DNA from: Candidatus Binatia bacterium
GTDB taxonomy: Bacteria; Desulfobacterota_B; Binatia; UBA9968; JAJDTQ01
Direction: 5' to 3'
Assembly: GCA_022827045.1 (NCBI GenBank)
Contig: JAJDTQ010000211.1
Span: 1-30,550 of the forward strand
Length of the DNA: 30,550 nt
A program made the translations under genes and the position numbers. Positions 1 through 7,258 of the stretch are shown here, piece by piece; position 1 is the first letter of the stretch; each line of letters opens with the position of its first letter. The notes beneath the pieces are model-generated. The model was not told the DNA's origin. It saw only the letters and a program-made list of their open reading frames with translations, and made no database searches.

Positions 1-1
1 C

Positions 2-211
2 CCCGCCGACTCCATCGACATCCTGCGCCGCACCTGGAGCGGCCCCCTCGACCCCATCATCCCCCGCGACCAGAAAGGCCACAACTCCCGCGCCATCATC
101 GACGCCTGCCGCCCCTACGAATGGATCAAGGACTTCCCGCCGGTGTCGGGGGCGAGCCCGGAGCTGAAGGAAGAGGTGTTGGGGAAGTATGGGGGGTATT
201 TGAAGGGGTGA
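2..211 (+). CDS. UbiD-family decarboxylase, C-terminal fragment
   Basis: Only the last 69 codons are in the window; the gene starts upstream. The frame reads WSGPLDPIIP, then SRAIIDACRPYEW and DFPPVSGASPEL, and ends GKYGGYLKG-stop. The SRAIIDACRPYEW block with the following FPP and SPEL pattern is what I recognise as the C-terminal tail of UbiD-type (prenyl-FMN dependent) decarboxylases, which remove carboxyl groups from aromatic or alpha,beta-unsaturated acids. The prenyl-FMN site and catalytic Glu-Arg-Glu residues would lie in the missing part. Substrate cannot be inferred. The family call rests on remembered sequence patterns, not a search. Confidence 0.72.
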   Translation, partial: PADSIDILRRTWSGPLDPIIPRDQKGHNSRAIIDACRPYEWIKDFPPVSGASPELKEEVLGKYGGYLKG

Positions 212-250
212 GGATCAGGCGCGCGGGCCGCAGCTCTTGCAAAATAGAAA

Positions 251-256
251 TATAAT
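251..256 (+). promoter_or_regulatory. possible -10 box before the DUF4143 ATPase
   Basis: A perfect TATAAT lies in a short AT-rich patch 14 bases before the ATG at 271, in otherwise GC-rich DNA. No convincing -35 hexamer sits 16-18 bases upstream. The AAGG directly before the ATG would be a very close ribosome site, so the transcript leader would be short. Confidence 0.35.
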
Positions 257-270
257 TCTAAACTGCAAGG

Positions 271-1416
271 ATGCTCGCGAGAAGGATCACGCCAGTTCTG
301 CGCGCCCGGCTGGCGGACTATCCCGCCGTAGCCGTGGTCGGCCCGCGCCAATGCGGCAAGACGACACTGGCGCGCTCGTTGGGTGGGAGATACTTCGACC
401 TCGAACAGGAGCCGGACCGCCTGAGCCTCGATCTCACCTGGGAGGAGGCCGTCGGCGGACGCGAACTCGTCGTTCTGGACGAGGCCCAGGCGTGGCCGGA
501 AGTCTTCCCGCGGCTTCGGGGCGCCATTGACAGTGACCGGGGACGGAACGGGCGCTTCCTGCTGCTCGGATCCGTGTCCCCGGCCCTCATGACCCAAGTC
601 TCCGAGTCCCTCGCCGGCAGGCTGTCCGTCCTCGAGCTCACTCCCCTGCTTTGGTCCGAACTGACCAGCGACCGGCAGCGTCAAAGGCTTTGGCTCTTCG
701 GCGGCTATCCCGACGGCGGCGTCCTGAACGGCAAGAAGTTCCCGGTCTGGCAAGGAGATTACCTCAATCTCCTGGCCCAGCGGGACCTCCCCACGTGGGG
801 TCTGACGTCCCGTCCGCAAACCACCCAACGCCTGTTGCGAATGCTCGCCGCCGTTCACGGCCAGGAGTGGAACGCCAGCCAGCTCGGAAAGAGCCTGGGG
901 CTCTCCTACCATACGGTCAACGATTACCTCGACTACCTGGAAGGCGCGTTTCTGGTCCGCCGCCTGCCCGCATTCCACGCCAACATCCGCAAGCGCCTGG
1001 TAAAACGGCCCAAGGTCTACTGGCGGGACACGGGGCTGCTTCACGCGTCGCTGAACACGAGCGACCGGGAAACCCTCCTACGCCAGCCCTGGGTGGGCGC
1101 GAGCTGGGAAGGGTTCGTCATCAACCAGGTGCTGGGCGCACTGCAGTGCTCCGGGCGACGCTTCGATCCCTACCACCTCCGCACCAGCGACCAGCGCGAG
1201 ATCGACCTCCTGGTCCAGGTCGACTCCGAGCTTTGGGCGCTCGAAATCAAACTCACCACCCGCCCCGGCCCCGAAGACCTCGCGCGGCTCAACGCCAACG
1301 CGGATCTCGTGGGCGCCCACCGGCGATTTCTCGTGTGTCAAAGCAGGGAGGACCTGGAACGGGGTGCGCAGGTGGTATGCAGCTTGGAGAGGATGCTAGG
1401 GTATATTGAAGGTTAG
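271..1416 (+). CDS. P-loop ATPase with DUF4143 C-terminal domain
   Basis: This 381-residue protein has a Walker A motif GPRQCGKT at residues 24-31, a Walker B LVVLDE at 66-71 followed by AQ, and a sensor-like strand FLLLGSVSP at 97-105. This is the layout of the AAA_14/DUF4143 group. Residues about 195-230 look like a winged helix (ASQLGKSLGLSYHTVNDYL). The C-terminal part contains EIDLLVQ (310-316) and ALEIK (323-327), a spacing reminiscent of a PD-(D/E)xK fold, which is typical of DUF4143 proteins. Family members are widespread, often stand-alone and horizontally mobile, and their cellular role is poorly known. No antitoxin-like partner is adjacent. It is convergent with the carbonic anhydrase gene. 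Confidence 0.88.
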   Translation: MLARRITPVLRARLADYPAVAVVGPRQCGKTTLARSLGGRYFDLEQEPDRLSLDLTWEEAVGGRELVVLDEAQAWPEVFPRLRGAIDSDRGRNGRFLLLGSVSPALMTQVSESLAGRLSVLELTPLLWSELTSDRQRQRLWLFGGYPDGGVLNGKKFPVWQGDYLNLLAQRDLPTWGLTSRPQTTQRLLRMLAAVHGQEWNASQLGKSLGLSYHTVNDYLDYLEGAFLVRRLPAFHANIRKRLVKRPKVYWRDTGLLHASLNTSDRETLLRQPWVGASWEGFVINQVLGALQCSGRRFDPYHLRTSDQREIDLLVQVDSELWALEIKLTTRPGPEDLARLNANADLVGAHRRFLVCQSREDLERGAQVVCSLERMLGYIEG

Positions 1417-1440
1417 CGCGGGAGCCGTCGAGGCTAGCGA

Positions 1441-2112
1441 TCACGGCCTGTCAGACGGCAACTGGAACACGCCGGTCTCGGAATCCGCCGTCCACAATTC
1501 GCCCGTATCGATGTCGAACCACCAGCCGTGCAACGTGAGCTCGCCGCTTTCCACCCGATCCTGAATCCACGCATAGGACCGAAGGTTTGCCAATGATTTG
1601 AGCACCGATCGCTGCTCGGCCGCTGTTGCTGTTTCCGCATCCGTACGCTTGGTCTCGGAATCTTCCGCCAGCACCTCGCGGCAGGCTCCGTCCGCCAACG
1701 CGACCCACGGCCCAAGGCACTCGAACGGCGGCGGTTCCTGCCCTCGCGCGGCGTCCATTGCCGCCTTGATGCCCCCACAGTGGGAATGACCGCATACTAC
1801 TACGTGGGAGACCCCGAGAGCCTCGACGCCGTACTCGACGGCCGCCATCACCGCGTGCGCGGTCGCGTCGCCGGGACGCCGCGAGGGCACGAGGTTGGCG
1901 ACAACGCGAACCACGAAAATGTCCCCGGGGCGCGCACCGAAGAGCAGCGCCGGGTCCACACGGGAGTCGCTGCAGGCGATCACCAGGACATCCGGATCCT
2001 GGCCTTGCGACAGGCGTGCCATGAGGGAACGGTCGCCATCGTACTCCGTCTCCCGGAAACGGTAGGCACCCCTGAGGAGCGTGGTGTAGCTGTCGGTATG
2101 TTCGTTGGTCAC
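1441..2112 (-). CDS. beta-class carbonic anhydrase
   Basis: This 223-residue protein would interconvert CO2 and bicarbonate in the cytoplasm. The zinc ligands are visible: Cys47 in ACSDSR, and His109 and Cys112 in CGHSHCGG. The Asp49-Arg51 dyad of the beta class is in the same first motif. VVRVVANLV and HAVMAAVEYGVEALG are also typical. The start is GTG at 2112, with AAGGG a short distance upstream. The C-terminal GWWFDIDTGEL resembles other full-length bacterial beta enzymes. The gene stands alone and is divergent from the methyltransferase-HNH gene. A role in supplying bicarbonate to biotin carboxylases is possible but not shown here. Confidence 0.95.
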   Translation of the reverse strand: MTNEHTDSYTTLLRGAYRFRETEYDGDRSLMARLSQGQDPDVLVIACSDSRVDPALLFGARPGDIFVVRVVANLVPSRRPGDATAHAVMAAVEYGVEALGVSHVVVCGHSHCGGIKAAMDAARGQEPPPFECLGPWVALADGACREVLAEDSETKRTDAETATAAEQRSVLKSLANLRSYAWIQDRVESGELTLHGWWFDIDTGELWTADSETGVFQLPSDRP

Positions 2113-2150
2113 GGTGACATCCCTTACCGATTGTCGGCCTCATGTATGCA

Positions 2151-2177
2151 ATGGTATTCTCGAAAACGACCTGTCAA
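2151..2177 (-). promoter_or_regulatory. candidate promoter for the carbonic anhydrase
   Basis: Read on the minus strand, a perfect TTGACA lies at 2177-2172. It is followed after 15 bases by TACCAT at 2156-2151, about 40 bases before the GTG start. The -35 is good, but the spacer is short and the -10 weak, so this is tentative. Confidence 0.3.
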
Positions 2178-2196
2178 CCTGACCAAGAGTTAAGCC

Positions 2197-4071
2197 TTGC
2201 CGGATCGCAAAAGTTCACGGGAGTCGACTGGACCACCCGCCTACCCGGATACGGGTAGCGAGGGCAGCACGGGTCCACGGACATCCTCGTCGCCTTCTGC
2301 CCCAGGCCGCTCCGAATACGATAACCCGGAATACCCGGAATTCGAAGTTCACGACGTAGTGGCCGGCTACGACAGCGCCGCAACTGCTCTCGTGCCCGAG
2401 TACGAAGGGGTTTCATTCGAATACGTACACGCCCCCGTACTCAAGTGGCTGCCGCAGTCGCCCGCTTGGGTCCTCGACGTAGGTGCGGGCAGCGGACGGG
2501 ACGCCGCGTGGTTCGCGCGAAATGGATACAACGTTTTCGCGGTCGAGCCGTCACGGCAACTACGCGCCGTTGGGAAGACACGCCACGGATCATCCTCGAT
2601 CAACTGGATGAACGATGAGCTCCCGGCGTTGTCCAAGGTGGTACGCTCGAAGCTCACCTTTGACCTGGTATGGCTGAGCGCGGTGTGGACGCACGTACCG
2701 TCGAAGGCCCGACGTCGGGCTTTTCGCAAGCTGGTCTCCCTGATGAGTCCTGGCGGCAGCATGATGTTGAGCCTGCGTCACGGACCTCCGCCTCGGGGAC
2801 GTCCCATGCACTCCGCGGAACCTGATGAGATCGAAAGGCTGGCCCAGGAACACGGCCTGCAGATCGTCGGTATCCAGCACCAACAAGACGCAAGCAAACG
2901 GCCCGGTATCACGTGGGATGTGATCTGGCTCCGGCTCCCCGACGACGGCACCGGGGCGCTTCCGCTGCTCCGCCACATTGTGTTCAAGGACCAGAAGTCC
3001 TCCACCTACAAGCTCGCCTTGCTGAGAGTGCTGCTTCGTATCGCCGACGGCACGGGAGGTCTCGTACGGCAGGAGGGCGAACACCACGTAGACCTTCCCC
3101 TTGGCCTCGTGGCGCTCTTCTGGGTCCGCGCATTTCGGCAACTGGTCGCGGAAGGATTCCCCCAACACCCCAAGGGCAACAACCACCTCAGTTTCGCGAA
3201 AGATGCCTTCCATGGCTTGGGAACCCGATCGCCCTACGACCTCCGGATAGGACAGCAGTTTACCGGCGACGACGCCGAAAACCTGGTGGTGGCGATTCGT
3301 GATGCCGTGGACTGCATACGGAGAATGCCGGCCACGTACATTACCTACCCAAGAAGTGAAAAGCCCGTGTTCCCAACCAGGCGGAGGGGACCGGTAAGAC
3401 TCCGCGACAGCCTGCGGCTCGATGAGTCGTTCCTCTGGTCCTTTGGCACGTTTTCCGTCCCCCTCAACCTGTGGCAGGCGATGTCCCGATACGCTCCGTG
3501 GATCGAACCCGCCATACTGAACGAGTGGGTCCATGTCATGCGCGGTTACGAAAGGACGCCGACCGAGGGAGCGGCGACCCCTTGGGACAAGTATATGAGT
3601 GCCTTACGGTGGCTGGTGCCGGACCACGACACGAGTTTCGTCCGGCAACTGGCGGAAGACATGCGCAAGGGCGACTCCGGCCTGTTCTGCGTATGGACCG
3701 GACGCCGGTTAAGTCACGCCTTCGATATCGACCACTGCTTCCCCTTCGCTGCATGGCCGTGCAACGACCTTTGGAACCTGCTTCCGAGCTACCCAGCGAC
3801 AAACCGTCGCAAGGGGGATCAGCTTCCAACGCAACACGCGCTCGAAGAAGCCGAACCACGCATACTCGACTGGTGGGACAAGGCCTATTGGCAAGGACCC
3901 GCCATAAATCAGCGGTTCATCGAGGAGTGCCGGAGCGCTCTCCCGATGGCCGTGTCCGACGGCGGCGACGTTACGCTCGAATCGGTATTCGAAGGCCTGA
4001 CGTTCCAGCAGATGTTGCTGAAACGAGATCAGCAGCTTTCGGAGTGGCAGCCAGATCGAGCGGGACGGTAA
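2197..4071 (+). CDS. fusion of a class I methyltransferase and an HNH endonuclease
   Basis: The product has 624 residues. Residues 1-45 are rich in Ser, Pro and Gly and look disordered. Residues about 75-250 form a SAM-dependent methyltransferase: motif I is DVGAGSGRDAAWFA (94-107), followed by VFAVEPS and the acidic FDLVWLSAVWTHV strand. No NPPY/DPPY motif of adenine-DNA methylases is seen. Residues about 255-460 are a helical middle region containing KDQKSSTYKLALLRVLL, which I associate with the regions preceding HNH domains in other bacterial proteins. Residues about 495-545 are an HNH nuclease: Cys498 in FCVWTG, FDIDHC with His513, then WPCNDLWNLLPS and N536 before KGDQLP. The start is TTG at 2197, six bases after an in-frame stop; GTG at 2359 is an alternative. 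GC is visibly lower than in neighbouring genes, which could mean transfer. The partner and biological role are unknown. Confidence 0.82.
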   Translation: MPDRKSSRESTGPPAYPDTGSEGSTGPRTSSSPSAPGRSEYDNPEYPEFEVHDVVAGYDSAATALVPEYEGVSFEYVHAPVLKWLPQSPAWVLDVGAGSGRDAAWFARNGYNVFAVEPSRQLRAVGKTRHGSSSINWMNDELPALSKVVRSKLTFDLVWLSAVWTHVPSKARRRAFRKLVSLMSPGGSMMLSLRHGPPPRGRPMHSAEPDEIERLAQEHGLQIVGIQHQQDASKRPGITWDVIWLRLPDDGTGALPLLRHIVFKDQKSSTYKLALLRVLLRIADGTGGLVRQEGEHHVDLPLGLVALFWVRAFRQLVAEGFPQHPKGNNHLSFAKDAFHGLGTRSPYDLRIGQQFTGDDAENLVVAIRDAVDCIRRMPATYITYPRSEKPVFPTRRRGPVRLRDSLRLDESFLWSFGTFSVPLNLWQAMSRYAPWIEPAILNEWVHVMRGYERTPTEGAATPWDKYMSALRWLVPDHDTSFVRQLAEDMRKGDSGLFCVWTGRRLSHAFDIDHCFPFAAWPCNDLWNLLPSYPATNRRKGDQLPTQHALEEAEPRILDWWDKAYWQGPAINQRFIEECRSALPMAVSDGGDVTLESVFEGLTFQQMLLKRDQQLSEWQPDRAGR

Positions 4072-4129
4072 CCGGCTAGGGCAAAGAACGGATTGAATCT
4101 ATGACTTGCGGTTGACAGGCGAAAACCAC

Positions 4130-4522
4130 ATGTCGCCCCCTCTGCTGGAATCCCTTCGGCACATTGCCGCCCTGCTCACCCGGAAAAGCCGCGACGTTCG
4201 CGAAACCGCGCACGACCTCCACGACGACACCTCACCCGCCGACGACCCCGTCGTCCTCCCCCTCGAGGACCACATCGACCTGCACCCTTTCGCGCCGCGG
4301 GACATTCCGAGCGTGGTGGAGGAGTACGTCTGGCAGTGCCACGAGGAGGGGCTACGCGAGGTGCGGCTCATTCACGGGCGGGGCAAGGGAGTACAGCGAC
4401 GCATCGTGCAGTCGGCGCTGGAGAAGAACCCGCTGGTGGAGTCGTGCCACGACGCGCCGCCGGAGAGGGGCGGATGGGGCGCGACGGTGGCGGTGATTCG
4501 TGCGAAGGACGGTGGGAAGTAG
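4130..4522 (+). CDS. Smr-domain protein (MutS2 C-terminal type)
   Basis: From the ATG at 4130 the product is 130 residues; an in-frame TTG at 4106 would add eight. I prefer the ATG because the added residues carry no conserved feature. The Smr domain fills the C-terminal half: DLHPF at its start, then VVEEYVWQCHEEGLREVRLIHGRGKGVQRR and GGWGATVAVI at its end. DLH and the HGRGKG loop are the hallmark motifs of Smr domains, which nick or bind branched DNA, or act on RNA, depending on the protein. The N-terminal half is charged and non-conserved. The gene follows the methyltransferase-HNH gene by 58 bases on the same strand, so joint transcription is possible. Confidence 0.88.
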   Translation: MSPPLLESLRHIAALLTRKSRDVRETAHDLHDDTSPADDPVVLPLEDHIDLHPFAPRDIPSVVEEYVWQCHEEGLREVRLIHGRGKGVQRRIVQSALEKNPLVESCHDAPPERGGWGATVAVIRAKDGGK

Positions 4523-4582
4523 GCGACCTGACAAGGTGTTGGCCGACGGCTACATGAGCTTTGGGGAAGCCCCTCCCCACCC

Positions 4583-4611
4583 CCTGGATTCCGGCTTTCG
4601 CCGGAATGACG
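4583..4611 (+). repeat. palindromic repeat A, intergenic copy
   Basis: The unit reads CCTGGATTCCGGC-TTTC-GCCGGAATGACG. An 8-bp perfect stem (4588-4595 with 4600-4607) closes a TTTC loop. It lies between the convergent Smr and molybdenum hydroxylase genes and could act as a bidirectional transcript end. The same unit occurs at 5235 and inverted at 12872, with variants at 10268 and 16024. Confidence 0.9.
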
Positions 4612-4633
4612 TGGTGGGTGCCGAGATGACGGA

Positions 4634-7081
4634 TTATCGGATTCCCTCCGCCTCCCTCACCAGCGCCCTGATCCGGTCCGGGCTCAGCGGCAGCCGCTTG
4701 ATCTGAATCCCCAGCGACGACAGGGCGTGCGACACGGCGTTGGCCAGCGCGGCGCCGCAGGCTACGATGCCGCCTTCGCCGGCGCCCTTGACGCCGAGGG
4801 GGTTCAGGGGTGAGGGGGAGTACTCGGTGATGATGCTCTCCACGGGCGGGATCTCCGTGGCGGACGGCAGGGGGTAGTCCAGCAGGGTGGTGGTCAATAG
4901 CTGGCCGTCCTCGTTGTAGGCCAACTCCTCCAGCAGGGTACCGCCGATGCCCTGGGCGGCGGCGCCGAGTGCCTGGCCGTGCACCAGCAGTGGGTTGACG
5001 GCGCGGCCCACGTCCTCCAGCACGAGATAGCGCAGGATCTCCACCATTCCCGTCTCCGGGTCCACGGCCACGTGCACCAGATGGCCGCCGTAGGTGTAGG
5101 TGAGCAGGTTGTTGTGGAAGTACTCGGTGGCCTCGAGGCCCGGGGCGGCGTCGCCCGGGGCCTTGCCCGGCCGGGTCATCTCCAGCAGGTCTCCGAGGCC
5201 GAGGAGCGGCCTGCCCGTGCCGAGGGCGTCAGCCCCTGGATTCCGGCTTTCGCCGGAATGACGGGGGGCGCCCGACGGCGGCTGATCCGCGCCCGGCGGC
5301 TCAGCGGCACCCGATGGCTCGGCGGTGCCCGGCGGCTCAGCGGCGTTCGCGGCGTAGATCCCGCCGTCGCGGAATTCCAACCCCGCGGGATCGGTCTCCA
5401 GACGCCGCGAGGCCAACTCCAGGAACCGTTTCTTGAGCGCCTCGGCGGTAAGGTGCACGGCGTTGCCAGCCATGACGGTGCCGCGGCTGGAGTAGGTGCC
5501 TCCGCCCCAGGGCATGAGGTCGGTGTGGCCGTGGAAGACGGTGATCCACTCCATGGGCACGCCCAGGGAGTCGGCGCAGATCTGCGCCATGATGGTTTCG
5601 TGGCCCTGCCCCAGGGTGGCGATGCCCAGGTAGACGGCCACGCTTTCGGGGCCGGTGACGGCGATGCGCGCGCCCTCGGACGGCCCGAGGCCGGTGTTCT
5701 TGACGAACCAGCCGATGCCGATGCCGTGGTAGCGCCCTTCCCGCTTCTGTCCCTGCAGCGGCTTCAACTCATCCCAGCCGAACCGTTCCAGCGCGTGCTC
5801 CAGCGCCCGCGGGTAGTCGCCGCTGTCGAACACGGTGGAGGCTATGCCGGGCCGGGTGGGGCCCAGCTCGTAGGGGATCTCCTCGGGCTGGATGAGGTTC
5901 TTGCGCCGCAGGTCGATGGGGTCCATGCCCAGGTCCTCGGCGACCATGTCGAGCATGCGCTCGCGGAAGTAGCAGGACTCGTAGCGGCCGGGCGCGCGGT
6001 AGGTACCCACCCCCATCTTGTTGGTCATGACGCAACGTATGTGGGCTTCGTAGGCCGGGATCCTATAGGGTCCGGGCAGCACTCCGGCGGTGGAGGCCGG
6101 CACCAGCCCGCCGTGGGTGCGGATGTGGGCGCCCATGTCGCCGTGGATGTGGGCGCGCATGCCCAACAGCGTGCCGTCCTTCCGCGCGGCGATCTCCAGC
6201 TCGCAGCGCACCTCCCGCGAGTGGTTGGCCGCCATCAGGTGCTCGCGCCGGTCCTCGATCCACTTGACCGGCCGCCCGAGCTTCATGGCGGCGTAGGGGA
6301 CCAGGTAGTCCTCCGGGTAGAACTCGCCGCGGATGCCGAAGCCGCCGCCGACGTCGGGCTCCATGAAGTGGATGCGGTGCTCGGGCAACTCCAGCAGCGA
6401 CGACAGCACCGTGCGATTGAAGTGCGCCACCTTGGTCATGCCCCACACCGTCAACTCGCTCCGCCCTGCGTCCCAGGACGCCACCAGCCCGCGGGTCTCC
6501 ATGGGGTTGCCGGTATGGCGGTGCGTCCGCAGCACCTCCTTGCGGGTGTACTCGGCGTCGCGGAACGCGCCGTCCACGTCGCCCAGCTTGAGGTCGTGGC
6601 CGCCGGCCACGTTGGTGCCCTGCTCCTCGTGAATGATCACATCGCCGCGTAGCGCCGCCTCCACGTCCGGCACCACCGGCAGCGGCTCGTACTCCACCCC
6701 GATCAGGTCGGCCCCGTCCTCGGCCACGTAGCGGTCCACGGCCGCCACCAGCGCCACCGGCTCGCCCACGTAGGCGACCTTGCCCCGGGCCAGCGGGTAC
6801 TGCAGGAAGCGGTCCAGCCCGTCCAGTTGATACATGCGCAGCGGGATCGGCTTGACGCCCGCCGGCAGATCGGCAAAGGTGAGCACGCCGACGACCCCCG
6901 TGAGCTTCAGGGCCTCCGACACGTCCACCGACTTGATGCGCGCGTGCGCGTGCGGGCTCCGCAGGACGGCCGCGTACAGCATCCCGGGCAGCTTCACGTC
7001 GTCGATGAACGTGGCCTTGCCGGTCAGGAAACGAACGTCCTCGCCGCGCCGGATCGGCGCCCCGATGTAGGTCTGCGTCAT
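4634..7081 (-). CDS. molybdenum hydroxylase large subunit (xanthine dehydrogenase / CoxL family)
   Basis: From ATG 7081, which has GGAG upstream (an in-frame TTG at 7093 is less likely), the product is 815 residues. It opens with the family's IGAPIRRGEDVRFLTGKATFIDDV and LHA-type segment LRSPHAHARI. It then shows DVGGGFGIRGEFYPED around residue 250, GTYRAPGRYES around 363-373, and near the C-terminus KGAGEGGIVACGAAL, which carries the catalytic Glu of this family. The active-site loop is TYRAPGR rather than the AYRCSFR of true CO dehydrogenase, so this is a generic hydroxylase of unknown substrate. The usual FAD and 2Fe-2S subunits are not in the window. Near residue 600 the coding sequence contains a Pro/Glu/Ala-rich tract and an inserted palindromic repeat that encodes HSGESRNP. 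The gene is divergent from a transporter. Confidence 0.92.
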   Translation of the reverse strand: MTQTYIGAPIRRGEDVRFLTGKATFIDDVKLPGMLYAAVLRSPHAHARIKSVDVSEALKLTGVVGVLTFADLPAGVKPIPLRMYQLDGLDRFLQYPLARGKVAYVGEPVALVAAVDRYVAEDGADLIGVEYEPLPVVPDVEAALRGDVIIHEEQGTNVAGGHDLKLGDVDGAFRDAEYTRKEVLRTHRHTGNPMETRGLVASWDAGRSELTVWGMTKVAHFNRTVLSSLLELPEHRIHFMEPDVGGGFGIRGEFYPEDYLVPYAAMKLGRPVKWIEDRREHLMAANHSREVRCELEIAARKDGTLLGMRAHIHGDMGAHIRTHGGLVPASTAGVLPGPYRIPAYEAHIRCVMTNKMGVGTYRAPGRYESCYFRERMLDMVAEDLGMDPIDLRRKNLIQPEEIPYELGPTRPGIASTVFDSGDYPRALEHALERFGWDELKPLQGQKREGRYHGIGIGWFVKNTGLGPSEGARIAVTGPESVAVYLGIATLGQGHETIMAQICADSLGVPMEWITVFHGHTDLMPWGGGTYSSRGTVMAGNAVHLTAEALKKRFLELASRRLETDPAGLEFRDGGIYAANAAEPPGTAEPSGAAEPPGADQPPSGAPRHSGESRNPGADALGTGRPLLGLGDLLEMTRPGKAPGDAAPGLEATEYFHNNLLTYTYGGHLVHVAVDPETGMVEILRYLVLEDVGRAVNPLLVHGQALGAAAQGIGGTLLEELAYNEDGQLLTTTLLDYPLPSATEIPPVESIITEYSPSPLNPLGVKGAGEGGIVACGAALANAVSHALSSLGIQIKRLPLSPDRIRALVREAEGIR
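5235..5263 (+). repeat. palindromic repeat A inside the molybdenum hydroxylase gene
   Basis: This copy matches the intergenic one at 4583 across the 29-base core but sits within the hydroxylase reading frame. Read on the coding (minus) strand it gives RHSGESRNPG without breaking the frame. It follows a low-complexity Ala/Glu/Pro/Gly tract between the DGGIYA strand and LLGLGDLLEMT, probably a surface loop. Confidence 0.9.
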
Positions 7082-7122
7082 GCGCTGCTCCAAGGGTTGC
7101 CCTTGAGATTTTCCGCCCGGCC

Positions 7123-7166
7123 GCCCTCACCCGGCCTTCGGCCATCCTCTCCCGGAGGGAGAGGGG
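7123..7166 (+). repeat. palindromic repeat B, copy 1
   Basis: GCCCTCACCCGGCCTTCGGCC is followed by ATCCTCTCCC and GGAGGGAGAGGGG, so the second part forms its own CTCTCCC/GGGAGAG hairpin. It lies just upstream of the hydroxylase start and before the divergent transporter. Related copies are at 20002 and 25825. Confidence 0.85.
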
Positions 7167-7258
7167 TTGGTTGCGTTACCGAGAACGGTTTCGACGTCGC
7201 GGTCTCCGTGCCAATATTCGTACCAGACTAGTACACGCGTGTCGCGCTTCGCGAAACA

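Noticed and set aside
271..2112. Toxin-antitoxin or defence pair of the DUF4143 ATPase with the next gene
   Set aside because: The neighbour is an ordinary beta-carbonic anhydrase on the opposite strand; no small partner frame is seen.
4979..6652. Long plus-strand open frame (557 codons) opposite the molybdenum hydroxylase
   Set aside because: It is rich in His, Val, Gly and Asp without any motif, typical of the antisense of a high-GC gene; the opposite strand has a complete recognised family.
4634..7081. Aerobic CO dehydrogenase large subunit (CoxL form I)
   Set aside because: The diagnostic AYRCSFR loop is absent (TYRAPGR is found) and no CoxM or CoxS is adjacent.
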